Positions 44,046 to 52,614 of a DNA stretch of 64,000 bases are shown here, in pieces. The DNA lies in assembly GCF_019711495.1 (NCBI RefSeq), contig NZ_JAIGNM010000001.1, forward strand, positions 1,572,718 to 1,636,717, given 5' to 3'. The notes beneath the pieces are model-generated. The model did not search any database. It had not been told where the DNA came from and was given only the letters and a program-made list of their open reading frames with translations. The position numbers and the translations under genes are program-made. Source of the stretch: Qipengyuania xiamenensis (GTDB taxonomy: Bacteria > Pseudomonadota > Alphaproteobacteria > Sphingomonadales > Sphingomonadaceae). Each line of letters opens with the position of its first letter. The first letter of the stretch is position 1.

Positions 44046-44762
44046 ATGTGGACCGCCATCATCCTTTCCGCCCTAGCGATGACCGCGATCGTCGCCTTGC
44101 GCTATCTCGCCTCGAGCGGGATCTTCGCACTGGTGACCAACCGGAAGCTGCCCGGCTATCATGCAAAGCTGGGCCCGCAGATCAGGAAGGAGATCGGCTG
44201 GTCGCTCGCTTCGGCCGCGATTTACGGCATCCCCGCAGGCGTCATAGCATGGGGTTGGCAGGAGCATGGCTGGACCCGCATCTATACCGAGTGGGACGCG
44301 ATGCCGCTGTGGTACCTGGCCGTGGCCCCGCTGATCTATCTCGCGCTGCACGACACGTGGTTCTACTGGACCCACCGGCTGATGCACCGCCCGGCATGGT
44401 TCCGCACCATGCACGCCGTCCATCACGCCAGCCGCCCGCCGACCGCATGGGCAGCGATGAGCTTCCACCCGTGGGAAGCGATAACCGGCGCCGTGGTAAT
44501 CCCCACGCTGGTGTTCCTGGTGCCGATCCATGTCGCCATGCTCGGCATCGTGCTGCTGGTGATGACCGTGATGGGCGTCACCAACCACATGGGCTGGGAA
44601 ATGTTTCCGCGGCGCATGGTTCACTCGAGGTTAGGGGGATGGCTGATAACCGCCAGCCATCACCAGCGACATCATGAAGAGTATCGATGCAATTACGGCC
44701 TCTATTTCCGCTTCTGGGATCGGCTTTGCGGGACCGACAAGGGGCTGAGCCCCAACGCATGA
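44046..44762 (+). CDS. Sterol desaturase/fatty-acid hydroxylase family protein
   Basis: The 238-residue membrane protein carries the eight-histidine diiron pattern: HDTWFYWTHRLMH, MHAVHH and HHQRHH, with several membrane helices before and between. Members hydroxylate or desaturate lipids, sterols or carotenoids using oxygen. The substrate is not predictable; a lipid A or carotenoid role is possible. Its stop overlaps the start of a DUF2141 gene by 4 bp, so they are coupled. Confidence 0.87.
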   Translation: MWTAIILSALAMTAIVALRYLASSGIFALVTNRKLPGYHAKLGPQIRKEIGWSLASAAIYGIPAGVIAWGWQEHGWTRIYTEWDAMPLWYLAVAPLIYLALHDTWFYWTHRLMHRPAWFRTMHAVHHASRPPTAWAAMSFHPWEAITGAVVIPTLVFLVPIHVAMLGIVLLVMTVMGVTNHMGWEMFPRRMVHSRLGGWLITASHHQRHHEEYRCNYGLYFRFWDRLCGTDKGLSPNA

Positions 44763-45211
44763 CCCGCCTGTTCGCCCTCCCGCTCGCAGCACTCGCGCTT
44801 GGCGCGGGCGCGCCTCCGGCGGCCGAGACCGATGGCGCCAGCGTTACCGTCACGATCACCGAGCTGCGCAATGCCAAGGGCGTGATTCGCGCCTGCATGA
44901 CGACGCAGGAAAAGAGCTTTCCCAAGTGCCGGGGCATTGCCGGCGCCCATGCCGCCAAGGTCGCCGCGCACGAGGGTTCGGTCACGCTGACGTTCGAGGG
45001 CGTGAAGCCCGGACACTATGCGATCGCGCTGCTGCATGACGAGAACGACAACGGCAAGGCCGACCGCGCGCTGGGCATGATGCCCAAGGAAGGTTTCGGC
45101 TTCTCTCGCGACGCAAAGGTGCGCATGGGGCCGCCCAAATTCTCCGATGCGGTTTTCGAACTGGGCGAGGAAGACAAGGCCCTGACGATCCGCATGCGCT
45201 ACATGCTCTAG
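44759..45211 (+). CDS. DUF2141 exported protein (second copy)
   Basis: The 150-residue protein has a short signal sequence (LPLAALALGAGAPPAAE) and the DUF2141 core VTVTITELRNAKGVIRACMTTQEKSF, GHYAIALLHDENDNGKADRALGMMPKEGFGFSRD and TIRMRYML. It retains a DENDNGKAD loop that may bind calcium. It is paralogous to 37743-38246. The ATG overlaps the desaturase stop as ATGA; an earlier in-frame start lies inside that gene and is rejected. Function unknown. Confidence 0.85.
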   Translation: MTRLFALPLAALALGAGAPPAAETDGASVTVTITELRNAKGVIRACMTTQEKSFPKCRGIAGAHAAKVAAHEGSVTLTFEGVKPGHYAIALLHDENDNGKADRALGMMPKEGFGFSRDAKVRMGPPKFSDAVFELGEEDKALTIRMRYML

Positions 45212-45317
45212 GGCGCCCGCCGCTCGCCCGGCAGGTAACCTTAACGCTAATTTTACTACACTCGGGCCATAGCCTGCGAGGATACATAAACTCGCATTTG
45301 CAAGGGCTATTGCACCT

Positions 45318-47447
45318 ATGGACAGGCTTGGCGGCGCATTCGATTCGTTCGACGGTCACGATCACTTCGACGATTTCGTCGATGATGAGAGCGCGACCTC
45401 GAATCCCCCTCCCTCTCCGGTTGGCCAGGACGAGCGTCGCATGCAGGTGCGCGCCTACAACCACTGGGCGAGCCTGCTGGGTAACAAGCGCTTTCCGCTG
45501 ATCGAGGATCTCGAGCCCGAATTCCTCGGCGATTTCGGCCCGCACTCTGTCCTGCTCGATTTCTCGACCGGCAGCAGCACGCCGACGATCCAGTTCATCG
45601 GCGATGCGCTGAGCAAGGAATGCGGCCTTTACGAGGCCATCGAGGAACTGAACGAGGTTCCCGAAGCCTCGCTGCTGAGTCAGGTCGCCGACAATTACCT
45701 CAAGATCCTCGCCGAACAGGCACCGACCGGTTTCGAAGCCGAATTCGTCAACGCCAAGGGTGCAACTGTACTCTATCGCGGCATCCTGCTGCCCTATTCG
45801 AGCGACAGCGACACGATCGATTTCGTCTACGCCGTCATCAACTGGAAAGAGGTCGCCGACGCCGGAACGGCTGACGCGCTCATGCAGCAGATCGACGAGG
45901 CACTCGACACGGCCAACCAGCAGCTGTCGCAGGCGCCGAACCCGACGCCGCTGCGCAAGCGCAATCCGCTCCAGCTCTCCGATCCCGATCCGATCATCGA
46001 AGAGCCGGTAATCGAGCCGGTTGCCTTCGAAGAAGTCGAAGCAGGGCCCGCACCGGCGCCCTCGCTGGGCGGCAAAGGCCGCGCGGTCGATGCCCTCGGC
46101 AATCCGATCGGCGGTGCACCCGCTGACGAAGGCGAAGACGAACCCGAGCAGGGTTACAGCGGTCCGATGACGGCAGCCGATTACGGCCTGCCCGAATGGG
46201 ACGAGGACGAATATGAAGATGACGACGTCGACGAGGTGATCAACCCGCTCGCCGATATTGATCTCAACAGCCGCCTGCTCTCGCTCGTGAACCCGCAGGC
46301 GCGTGTAAAGAAATCGCTCGACCTGCATGGGAACGAGCAGGCTGCCGGCGATCAGGAAGACGCTCCGGAAGCGGAGGAGCGCGGCGAAATCGACGCGACC
46401 TATTTCGCAGCTGAGGAAACGAGCGACGATCCGGCCGAAGAAACGGTGGATTTCGCCGAGCCGGTCGAGTTCGCGGAAGAACCGGAAGCCGAAGCGGTCG
46501 AGGAATTCGCCGCCGAGGAACCCGAAGCGGTTGAAGAGCCTGCCGTCGAGCAGCCGGAAGATGAACTCGTTGCCGCCGAAGAGGTGGCTTTCGAGGAAGA
46601 GCCGGAAGAGCCCGAAGTTCTGGAAGCTGTCGAGCCGGTCGAAGCCTATGCCGAGGTCGAGCACGATGAAGCATTCGACGAAGAGCCGCTCGAGCTGGTC
46701 GACGAGATCGTGCCCGAAGAGCTCGAAGCCGAAGCGCAGGACGAGCCCGTCGTGGACGTGGAACCAGAACCCGAAATCGTGCTCGAGGCTCCCGAAGTTC
46801 AGGACGTGGTCGAGGAAGAGGCGGTCCAGGACGAGCCGGAAATCGTGCTCGAAGCTCCCGAGCCTGTCGAAACCTTCGAAGAGGACGCCCCTGAAGCGAT
46901 CGAGGACGACGTCCTCGAACTGGCCGAGGCGGATGTCGTGGCCGAACCCGAGGCGGAAGCTGAAGCGGACTTCGAAGTCGAAGCGGTGGCCGAAGTCTAT
47001 GCCGAGCCCGATTTCTCGGCGGTCGCAGAAGAGGCAGTCGAAGCCGGGGAACCGGTCGAAGCAGCAGCTCCCGCTCCGATCACCGCGAGCGAACTGGAAG
47101 ACAGCCTCGCAGTCGCGAACCATCTCGCAAACTCGGAAGCGGCAGACGACGCGGAAACCCGCAAGGCGCTCTACGAGGCTGTCCGCCTCGCCTACGATCT
47201 TGCGAACTACCTGCGCGACGAGGGCAATCCGGCGGTAACGCAGGATGCTTCGGAAAGCATCGACGCACTCGCGGGCCGCCTGCGCGAACTCGAAGGACGC
47301 ACGCTGTACGACCTGTCGGTCCGCGGTCCGGAATTCGCGCTCGTCATGGTCCGGCGCGGTCCGAATGGCGAACTCACCGTTCTTGGCGAAGTGCCAGAAG
47401 AGCAGGCGCTGATCGGCAGTGCCGCGCGCAAGCTGCTTTCCAAGTAA
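45318..47447 (+). CDS. Large acidic protein with N-terminal PAS-like domain
   Basis: The 709-residue protein has three parts. Residues about 35-190 look like a PAS-like domain (RAYNHWASLLGNKRFPLIEDLEPEFLGDF, FEAEFVNAKGATVLYRGILLPYS). Residues about 290-590 are an extreme Glu/Val/Ala/Pro region with few aromatic residues, probably disordered, including a repeated EPEIVLEAPE. The last 110 residues fold again (ALYEAVRLAYDLANYLRDEG, TLYDLSVRGPEFALVMVRRG). No membrane segment is present. Function unknown; scaffold or signalling roles fit. It stands alone after a 106-bp gap. Confidence 0.72.
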   Translation: MDRLGGAFDSFDGHDHFDDFVDDESATSNPPPSPVGQDERRMQVRAYNHWASLLGNKRFPLIEDLEPEFLGDFGPHSVLLDFSTGSSTPTIQFIGDALSKECGLYEAIEELNEVPEASLLSQVADNYLKILAEQAPTGFEAEFVNAKGATVLYRGILLPYSSDSDTIDFVYAVINWKEVADAGTADALMQQIDEALDTANQQLSQAPNPTPLRKRNPLQLSDPDPIIEEPVIEPVAFEEVEAGPAPAPSLGGKGRAVDALGNPIGGAPADEGEDEPEQGYSGPMTAADYGLPEWDEDEYEDDDVDEVINPLADIDLNSRLLSLVNPQARVKKSLDLHGNEQAAGDQEDAPEAEERGEIDATYFAAEETSDDPAEETVDFAEPVEFAEEPEAEAVEEFAAEEPEAVEEPAVEQPEDELVAAEEVAFEEEPEEPEVLEAVEPVEAYAEVEHDEAFDEEPLELVDEIVPEELEAEAQDEPVVDVEPEPEIVLEAPEVQDVVEEEAVQDEPEIVLEAPEPVETFEEDAPEAIEDDVLELAEADVVAEPEAEAEADFEVEAVAEVYAEPDFSAVAEEAVEAGEPVEAAAPAPITASELEDSLAVANHLANSEAADDAETRKALYEAVRLAYDLANYLRDEGNPAVTQDASESIDALAGRLRELEGRTLYDLSVRGPEFALVMVRRGPNGELTVLGEVPEEQALIGSAARKLLSK

Positions 47448-47477
47448 CCCCTTCAGGATAAATATCTTGAGTAAGCA

Positions 47478-47515
47478 GGGCCCGGCGCGCTAGCGACCGG
47501 GCCCATGCCGTTTTT
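47478..47515 (+). terminator. GC-rich hairpin abutting the App1 start codon
   Basis: Arms GGGCCCGG and CCGGGCCC (47478-47504) enclose an 11-base loop. The second arm ends exactly at the next ATG (47505), and TTTTT follows six bases later inside that gene. It could end transcripts of the acidic-protein gene or act as an attenuator, and it leaves no room for a ribosome site. Confidence 0.5.
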
Positions 47516-48620
47516 CAGCACCGCGCCCGTCCGTATCCAGCCCTATTTCGGATACCGCAATCGCGAGCGATTGTTCATCACTGCCCGGGCGCTGCGCTCT
47601 CGCGTCGGCAATTTCGAAAAGCGCGGCAAGTGGCGTGCCATGCGCACGATGATGGGCCAGTTCGCGAGCCACGAGGTCAAGGAACTGCCGGTCGAATTGG
47701 AGATCGTCTCGCCATCGGGCGAAACGCGTCGCCACCAGGGCCTGACCGACAAGGAAGGCTTCGCGCATTTCGACATCCCGCTCGAAGGGGACTGGCCCTA
47801 TGGCGAACACCCCGAGTGGGAAACGGTCACCTTCCACTGGGAGAATGGCCGGGGCAAGCAATGCGCCGACGGCCACGTTCTCGCACCGGGACGCGATACC
47901 GGCCTCGCGATGATTTCGGACATCGACGACACGATCATCGAGACCGGCATCACCGGCGATTTTCGCGCGGTCCTGCGCAACTGGCGCCGTGTGCTGATGG
48001 AAATGCCCGAAGAGCGCATCCTCGTGCCTGGCGCGGACATGTTCTACAATGCGCTGGGCGGGAACGAGGGCCTGCCCGAGGGCAAGGGTCATGCTGGCGA
48101 ACATTTGCCCGCACCACGCCGCCCCTTCTTCTACGTGTCATCGAGCCCATGGAACCTGTTCTCCTACCTCGTCAGCTACATGCGCGGGCGCGGGCTTCCG
48201 CTCGGCCCGATCCAGTTGCGCGACTGGGGGCTGAACCGCGAGACCTTCGGTTCGTCGAGCCACGGGGCGCACAAGCGCGCGGCGATCGAGGGGATCCTCG
48301 CGACCTATCCGGACATCAAGTTCGCGCTGCTAGGCGACGATTCACAGGGCGACCTGACAGCATTCTCCGCCATCGCGATCGACAACCCGGACCGCGTGCG
48401 AGCAGTGTTCATCCGCAAGGTGGGCGAGGCGATGAGCCCCGAAGAAGTCGCCGCCAAGGCAGCGCTCAAGGCAGCCAATATTCCACTGTGGCTGGGCGAG
48501 GGCTATGAAGAGGGGCGCAAGTTCCTGAGGTCGATCGGACTGCTCGATGACGAGGATGCCGAAGCGATCGTGAAATCCGTCGGTCATGCCCAGGATGCCA
48601 GCAAGGAAGAAACGGTTTGA
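47505..48620 (+). CDS. App1-type phosphatidate phosphatase (DUF2183)
   Basis: The 371-residue protein matches the App1 family. The N-terminal half is a beta domain (VRIQPYFGYRNRERLFITARAL). The C-terminal half is a HAD-like phosphatase with the nucleophile motif DIDDTIIETG near residue 140, YVSSSPWNLFSYL and LLGDDSQGDL. Yeast App1 dephosphorylates phosphatidate. The ATG directly follows a strong hairpin and has no visible ribosome site, but family alignment needs this N-terminus. It overlaps the next gene by 4 bp. Confidence 0.85.
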   Translation: MPFFSTAPVRIQPYFGYRNRERLFITARALRSRVGNFEKRGKWRAMRTMMGQFASHEVKELPVELEIVSPSGETRRHQGLTDKEGFAHFDIPLEGDWPYGEHPEWETVTFHWENGRGKQCADGHVLAPGRDTGLAMISDIDDTIIETGITGDFRAVLRNWRRVLMEMPEERILVPGADMFYNALGGNEGLPEGKGHAGEHLPAPRRPFFYVSSSPWNLFSYLVSYMRGRGLPLGPIQLRDWGLNRETFGSSSHGAHKRAAIEGILATYPDIKFALLGDDSQGDLTAFSAIAIDNPDRVRAVFIRKVGEAMSPEEVAAKAALKAANIPLWLGEGYEEGRKFLRSIGLLDDEDAEAIVKSVGHAQDASKEETV

Positions 48621-49543
48621 AGGCCAGGCTCATGTGGATCGCAGGTTCGCTCATCATCATTGCACTCGTGGGATACGGAGGGCTGTCCTATGCCCTGCGG
48701 CAGAACCCCCATGCCGTGCTCGATACGGTCGACCGCATTGCCGGCCCCTCGACCTCGGTCGAGCAGGTCGTGGAAGCCAGCACCGGCCCGCACCGGCAGC
48801 AACGCCTGCTTGTCTATCGCGGGGAAAATGCCGCAGAAGCCTTGCCGGTCCTCGTTTTCTTCCACGGCGGCAGCTGGGCGCATGGCGACCCGCAGCACTA
48901 CGGCTTTGCCGCACGCAGCTTTGCAGAAGAGGGCTTCGTCGTCGTGCTCGGCGGATACCGGCTTGGCGAAGCGGGCCGCTACCCCGCGATGCTGGAAGAC
49001 ACCTCGGCAGTCGTAGGCTGGGTTCATGCCAATATCGCAGAGCATGGCGGCGATCCGCAGCGTATCTTCCTCGGCGGGCATTCGGCCGGCGCCTACAATG
49101 TCGCGCAGGTCGCGCTCGAAAGGCGCTGGCTCGAGGAGGAGGGCGTTCCGCAAGGCGCTCTTCGCGGCGTGATCGGGCTTGCCGGGCCTTACGATTTCTA
49201 CCCGTATGATTCGCCTTCGACCGAGGCTGCTTTCGGCACGGCAGGGGCGGGTGCGGAAAGCCAGCCGGTCAATCACGCGCGCGCCGATGCACCGCCCATG
49301 CTGCTCGTCCATGGCGAGGCAGATACGCTGGTGAAACCGCGCAATTCGCGCGCGCTGGCGAAGGCGGTAAGCGGGGCCGGAGGGCGCGCGGATACGCTCT
49401 TCCTCCCCGAAGGCGACCACAATGCCCCGCTGCTGGGCCTCGCCAATCCGTGGCGCCGCGACCCGCAGGTGCACAACCGCGTGCTCGCCTTCATGCGCGA
49501 GGCGGCAAAGGTTTCAGTTCCGGTTCAGCCGCAAACCCCTTAG
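48617..49543 (+). CDS. Alpha/beta hydrolase (carboxylesterase type), membrane-anchored
   Basis: The 308-residue protein has one N-terminal membrane helix (LMWIAGSLIIIALVGYGG), then an alpha/beta hydrolase domain with oxyanion FFHGGSWAHG, nucleophile elbow GGHSAGAYN, the acid in VHGEADTLV and histidine EGDHNAP. It is related to the kynurenine formamidase/BD-FAE group of small esterases. The start is TTG overlapping the previous stop (TTGA) with AAGGA upstream; an ATG at 48632 is an alternative. Confidence 0.85.
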   Translation: MKARLMWIAGSLIIIALVGYGGLSYALRQNPHAVLDTVDRIAGPSTSVEQVVEASTGPHRQQRLLVYRGENAAEALPVLVFFHGGSWAHGDPQHYGFAARSFAEEGFVVVLGGYRLGEAGRYPAMLEDTSAVVGWVHANIAEHGGDPQRIFLGGHSAGAYNVAQVALERRWLEEEGVPQGALRGVIGLAGPYDFYPYDSPSTEAAFGTAGAGAESQPVNHARADAPPMLLVHGEADTLVKPRNSRALAKAVSGAGGRADTLFLPEGDHNAPLLGLANPWRRDPQVHNRVLAFMREAAKVSVPVQPQTP

Positions 49544-49554
49544 GCTCGCCGCCA

Positions 49555-50940
49555 ATGCGCCTGTTTGCCCACCTTCTCGCTTTCCTGGCCCTGGCGACAT
49601 TCGCCGGCCAACCTGTCGCGGCGCAATCGATCCTGCGCGATGCGGAGACCGAGGCATTCCTCGACGATATCTCCGCCCCGCTGGTCGAGGCGGCCGGACT
49701 GGTGCCCGGCAATGTCGATGTGGTGCTGATCAACGATCCGTCGATCAACGCATTCGTTGCAGGCGGGCAGGTGGTCTACCTCCACTCCGGCCTGATCGAC
49801 GCCGCCGACACGGCGAACGAGGTGCAGGGCGTGATTGCGCACGAGCTCGGGCACATAACCGGCGGCCACATCATCCGCATCCGCGAAGGTTATGGCGCGG
49901 CGACCAACATCACGCTGCTGTCGATGCTGGCCGGGATCGGCGCCGCGCTGGCCGGCGCGGGCGATGCTGCGATGGGCATTATCATGGCGGGCCAGCAGGC
50001 CGCGCTCGGCAAGTTCCTCGCCTTCAGCCGTACGCAGGAAGCCAGTGCCGACGCCGCCGGTGCCAAGTACCTCTCCGGCGCCGGCATTTCCGGCCGCGGT
50101 TCGCTCGCTTTCTTCGGCAAGCTGCTCAACAAGGAAGTGCGTTACGGCATCCGTCAGGACGACGAGGCCGGTTTCTATCGCACCCACCCGCTTTCGGGCG
50201 ATCGTATCTCCAAACTGCGCGAGACCTACGAGGCCGATCCTGCATGGGAAGCCCCACTCGACCCTGATTGGGAACGCCGTTTCCAGCGCGTGAAGGCCAA
50301 GCTGCAGGGCTATGTCGCCAAGCCCGAATATACCTACCGCGACTATCCGGAAAGCGACCAGTCGACCCCCGCGCTGCTGGCGCGCGCCTACGCCTATCAC
50401 AAGGAAGCGCGCATCGACCGCGCGCTCGACACCGCCGATGCGCTGATCGCGCGTGATCCGACCGATCCCTATTTCCTTGAGCTCAAGGGCCAGGTCCTTC
50501 TCGAATCGGGGCGTCCGGGCGAAGCCATCGGGCCGCTGCGGCAGGCAACCGAACTCACCCGCGCCGAACCGCTTATTGCCGCATTGCTGGGCCACGCACT
50601 TATCGCCACCGAGGAAGAGACGAATTACGAAGAGGCCGAACGCGTGCTGCGTGCCGCGGTGGGACGCGACCGCTACAATCCCTTTGCCTGGTACCAGCTC
50701 GGCGTAGTCTATGCAGCGCGCGGCGACATGCCCCGCGCGCGCCTCGCCAGTGCGGAACAGCAGGTGATGAACCGGCAGTATCCGCTCGCCCTGCGCAGTG
50801 CGCAGGCGGCAGAGGCCGGGCTTCCGCAAGGTTCGCCCGACTGGCTGCGCGCGCAGGACATCGCGATGGAAGCGCGGGCGCTGATGGAACAGCAATGCGA
50901 GATCAAGAACGGGCGTGGTTGCGCCGACCTGCGGCGCTGA
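49555..50940 (+). CDS. Periplasmic M48 metalloprotease with TPR tail (BepA-like)
   Basis: The 461-residue protein has a signal peptide (FAGQPVAAQ), then a zinc protease domain with VIAHELGHITGGH near residue 100 and the downstream EASADAAGAKYL metal-binding glutamate. A TPR-rich C-terminal region (LARAYAYHKEARIDRALDTADALI, YFLELKGQVLLESGRPGEAI) completes the BepA/YfgC architecture. Such proteases take part in quality control of outer-membrane assembly. ATG at 49555 gives the signal. The DsbA-like gene follows after 16 bp. Confidence 0.9.
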   Translation: MRLFAHLLAFLALATFAGQPVAAQSILRDAETEAFLDDISAPLVEAAGLVPGNVDVVLINDPSINAFVAGGQVVYLHSGLIDAADTANEVQGVIAHELGHITGGHIIRIREGYGAATNITLLSMLAGIGAALAGAGDAAMGIIMAGQQAALGKFLAFSRTQEASADAAGAKYLSGAGISGRGSLAFFGKLLNKEVRYGIRQDDEAGFYRTHPLSGDRISKLRETYEADPAWEAPLDPDWERRFQRVKAKLQGYVAKPEYTYRDYPESDQSTPALLARAYAYHKEARIDRALDTADALIARDPTDPYFLELKGQVLLESGRPGEAIGPLRQATELTRAEPLIAALLGHALIATEEETNYEEAERVLRAAVGRDRYNPFAWYQLGVVYAARGDMPRARLASAEQQVMNRQYPLALRSAQAAEAGLPQGSPDWLRAQDIAMEARALMEQQCEIKNGRGCADLRR

Positions 50941-50956
50941 CACGAGGGGCAAGACA

Positions 50957-51640
50957 ATGAGAGACGTACTGACCGTGCTGATTGCACTGCTGGCTGGCTT
51001 TGCCGGGGCGGCAATCTGGTCGCTGACCGGCGTGGGCAATGCCCAGACGCGCGAATACCTGCTCGAAAACCCCGATATCCTGCCCGAAATGGCGCGGGCC
51101 TATCAGGCGCAGGAGCAGCAGGACCGCCTTGCCTCGGTGTCCGACGACGTGCGCGAACCTTTCGCCGGCGCAGTGCTGGGTAACCCGAATGGTTCGCGGA
51201 CACTCGTGAAGTTTACCGATTACGCATGCGGATATTGCCGCGCGAGCGTGGCCGACATCGACCGCCTGATTGCGGAAGACCCCGAACTGCGCGTCGTGAT
51301 CCGCGAATATCCGATCCTCGGCAGCGAGGCCGCGGCGCGCATGGGTCTCGCCGCAGCGCAGCAGGGCAAGTTCGACGCCTACTACCACGCGATGTTCGCT
51401 TCCGGACCGCCAACGGCGGAAAGCATCAATGCCGCCGCCCGCGCGGCAGGGATCGACATGGAGGCTGCACAGGCTTTCGGCTCGAGCGCAGAGGCGACGG
51501 CAGAGCTCGAACAGACCTTCGCCTATGCCCGCCAGCTTGGCTTCTCCGGCACGCCGAGCTGGATCGCCGGTGACGCCGCTTTCGAGGGCGCGGTCGGCTT
51601 TGAAGAGCTCAAGGCCGCGGTGAGCGACGCGGACAGTTGA
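50957..51640 (+). CDS. DsbA family disulfide oxidoreductase
   Basis: The 227-residue protein has an N-terminal membrane or signal helix (VLIALLAGFAGAAIWSL), a short helical region, then a thioredoxin fold with active site FTDYACGYCRASVAD near residue 95 (CGYC) and the cis-proline loop GFSGTPSWIAGD. It resembles Com1/ScsC-like DsbA proteins that act in the periplasm. It is flanked and overlapped by two M48-type protease genes, which suggests a joint role in envelope protein folding and turnover. Confidence 0.9.
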   Translation: MRDVLTVLIALLAGFAGAAIWSLTGVGNAQTREYLLENPDILPEMARAYQAQEQQDRLASVSDDVREPFAGAVLGNPNGSRTLVKFTDYACGYCRASVADIDRLIAEDPELRVVIREYPILGSEAAARMGLAAAQQGKFDAYYHAMFASGPPTAESINAAARAAGIDMEAAQAFGSSAEATAELEQTFAYARQLGFSGTPSWIAGDAAFEGAVGFEELKAAVSDADS

Positions 51641-52611
51641 TCCGGCGGCTCGCCCTTCTCCTGAGCGCTCTTCTCGCCTCCCCGCTCGCGGCGGAGGAGA
51701 AGGATGCGCTGCGCGAATACCAGCAGCTCGAGGAGCAGCTGTTCACCGCGGGCTACAGGCTCGCGGCGGCCAATGCTCCCTTCTGCGAGACCACCCTGCC
51801 CGCCAGCGGCTTCGCCATCCATGACGCCGCATCCTACGGCCAGAGCGAACAGGTGCGCGCCAACCTGGGCCTTCGCGGCGACATCGGCGTGCAGGCCGTC
51901 GTCGACGGATCACCAGCTGCAGTGGCAGGGCTGAGACAGAACGACACCATCCTCGCCATCGGCGGACGCATGGTCGAGCCCACCTGGCCGCCGACCAAGG
52001 AAGGGTGGCAACGCACACTGACCCTCATCGGTGCAATCGCCAGCGAGGGCGAGGACGGCACGCTCGACCTGATCGTCGCACGGCCGGGCAGCGAGATGAT
52101 CCGCCTCGCCATCCCGACGGTGCCGGTCTGCGCCTCGCGCTTCGAAGTACTCGATTCCGGCGACGATGCATGGGCCGACGGCAAGCGTGTCGCGATGGGC
52201 CGCAAATGGCCCCCGTTCTCCTATGGGGACGAGGACGCCTTCGCAGGCTCGGTCGCGCACGAGCTGGCCCACAATCTCCTCGGCCACCTTTCGACCTTCG
52301 AGGAAACCGGGCGCAAGCGTCGCCTCACCCGGCTGTCCGAACGCGATGCCGACCGGATCATGCCGTGGCTGCTATGGAACGCGGGCTACGATCCGCGTGG
52401 AGCGGTTCGCTGGATGGAGCGCTGGGGCCCCAGGCATGGCGGCGGGCTGCTGCGCAAACGCACGCATGACGGCTGGGACGAACGCGTCGAATTCATCGAG
52501 GCGGAAATCGTCACTCTGAACGCGCTGATCGCCGAGCACGGCTGGGAGCCGGGCGAAGCCGACTGGCGCACCCATTTCCGGCAGGAACTGGCCGAGAAGC
52601 TCGACCGGTAG
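51637..52611 (+). CDS. M48-like zinc protease with PDZ domain
   Basis: The 324-residue protein begins with a signal peptide (LLSALLASPLAAE). A PDZ-like domain follows (IGVQAVVDGSPAAVAGLRQNDTILAIGG). A protease domain then has SVAHELAHNLLGH near residue 210 and ERDADRIMPWLL supplying the third zinc ligand region. The start is TTG overlapping the DsbA-like stop (TTGA). It is distinct from the BepA-like protein two genes upstream, which has TPRs rather than PDZ. Confidence 0.85.
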   Translation: MIRRLALLLSALLASPLAAEEKDALREYQQLEEQLFTAGYRLAAANAPFCETTLPASGFAIHDAASYGQSEQVRANLGLRGDIGVQAVVDGSPAAVAGLRQNDTILAIGGRMVEPTWPPTKEGWQRTLTLIGAIASEGEDGTLDLIVARPGSEMIRLAIPTVPVCASRFEVLDSGDDAWADGKRVAMGRKWPPFSYGDEDAFAGSVAHELAHNLLGHLSTFEETGRKRRLTRLSERDADRIMPWLLWNAGYDPRGAVRWMERWGPRHGGGLLRKRTHDGWDERVEFIEAEIVTLNALIAEHGWEPGEADWRTHFRQELAEKLDR

Positions 52612-52614
52612 GAG

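Noticed and set aside
44490..44502. A third GTGGTAATCC match resembling the repeated element
   Set aside because: It lies inside the desaturase coding sequence and lacks the AGCTGCGGC block and the second half-site.
45241..45255. CtrA-like site TTAA-N7-TTTA before the acidic protein gene
   Set aside because: The second half-site has one mismatch and single-site matches are common, so it is not listed as a feature.
44982..47123. 713-codon open frame antisense to the acidic protein gene
   Set aside because: It arises from the GAA/GAG-rich codons of the plus-strand gene read backward (Phe/Leu/Arg-rich), has no recognisable domain and no ribosome site.
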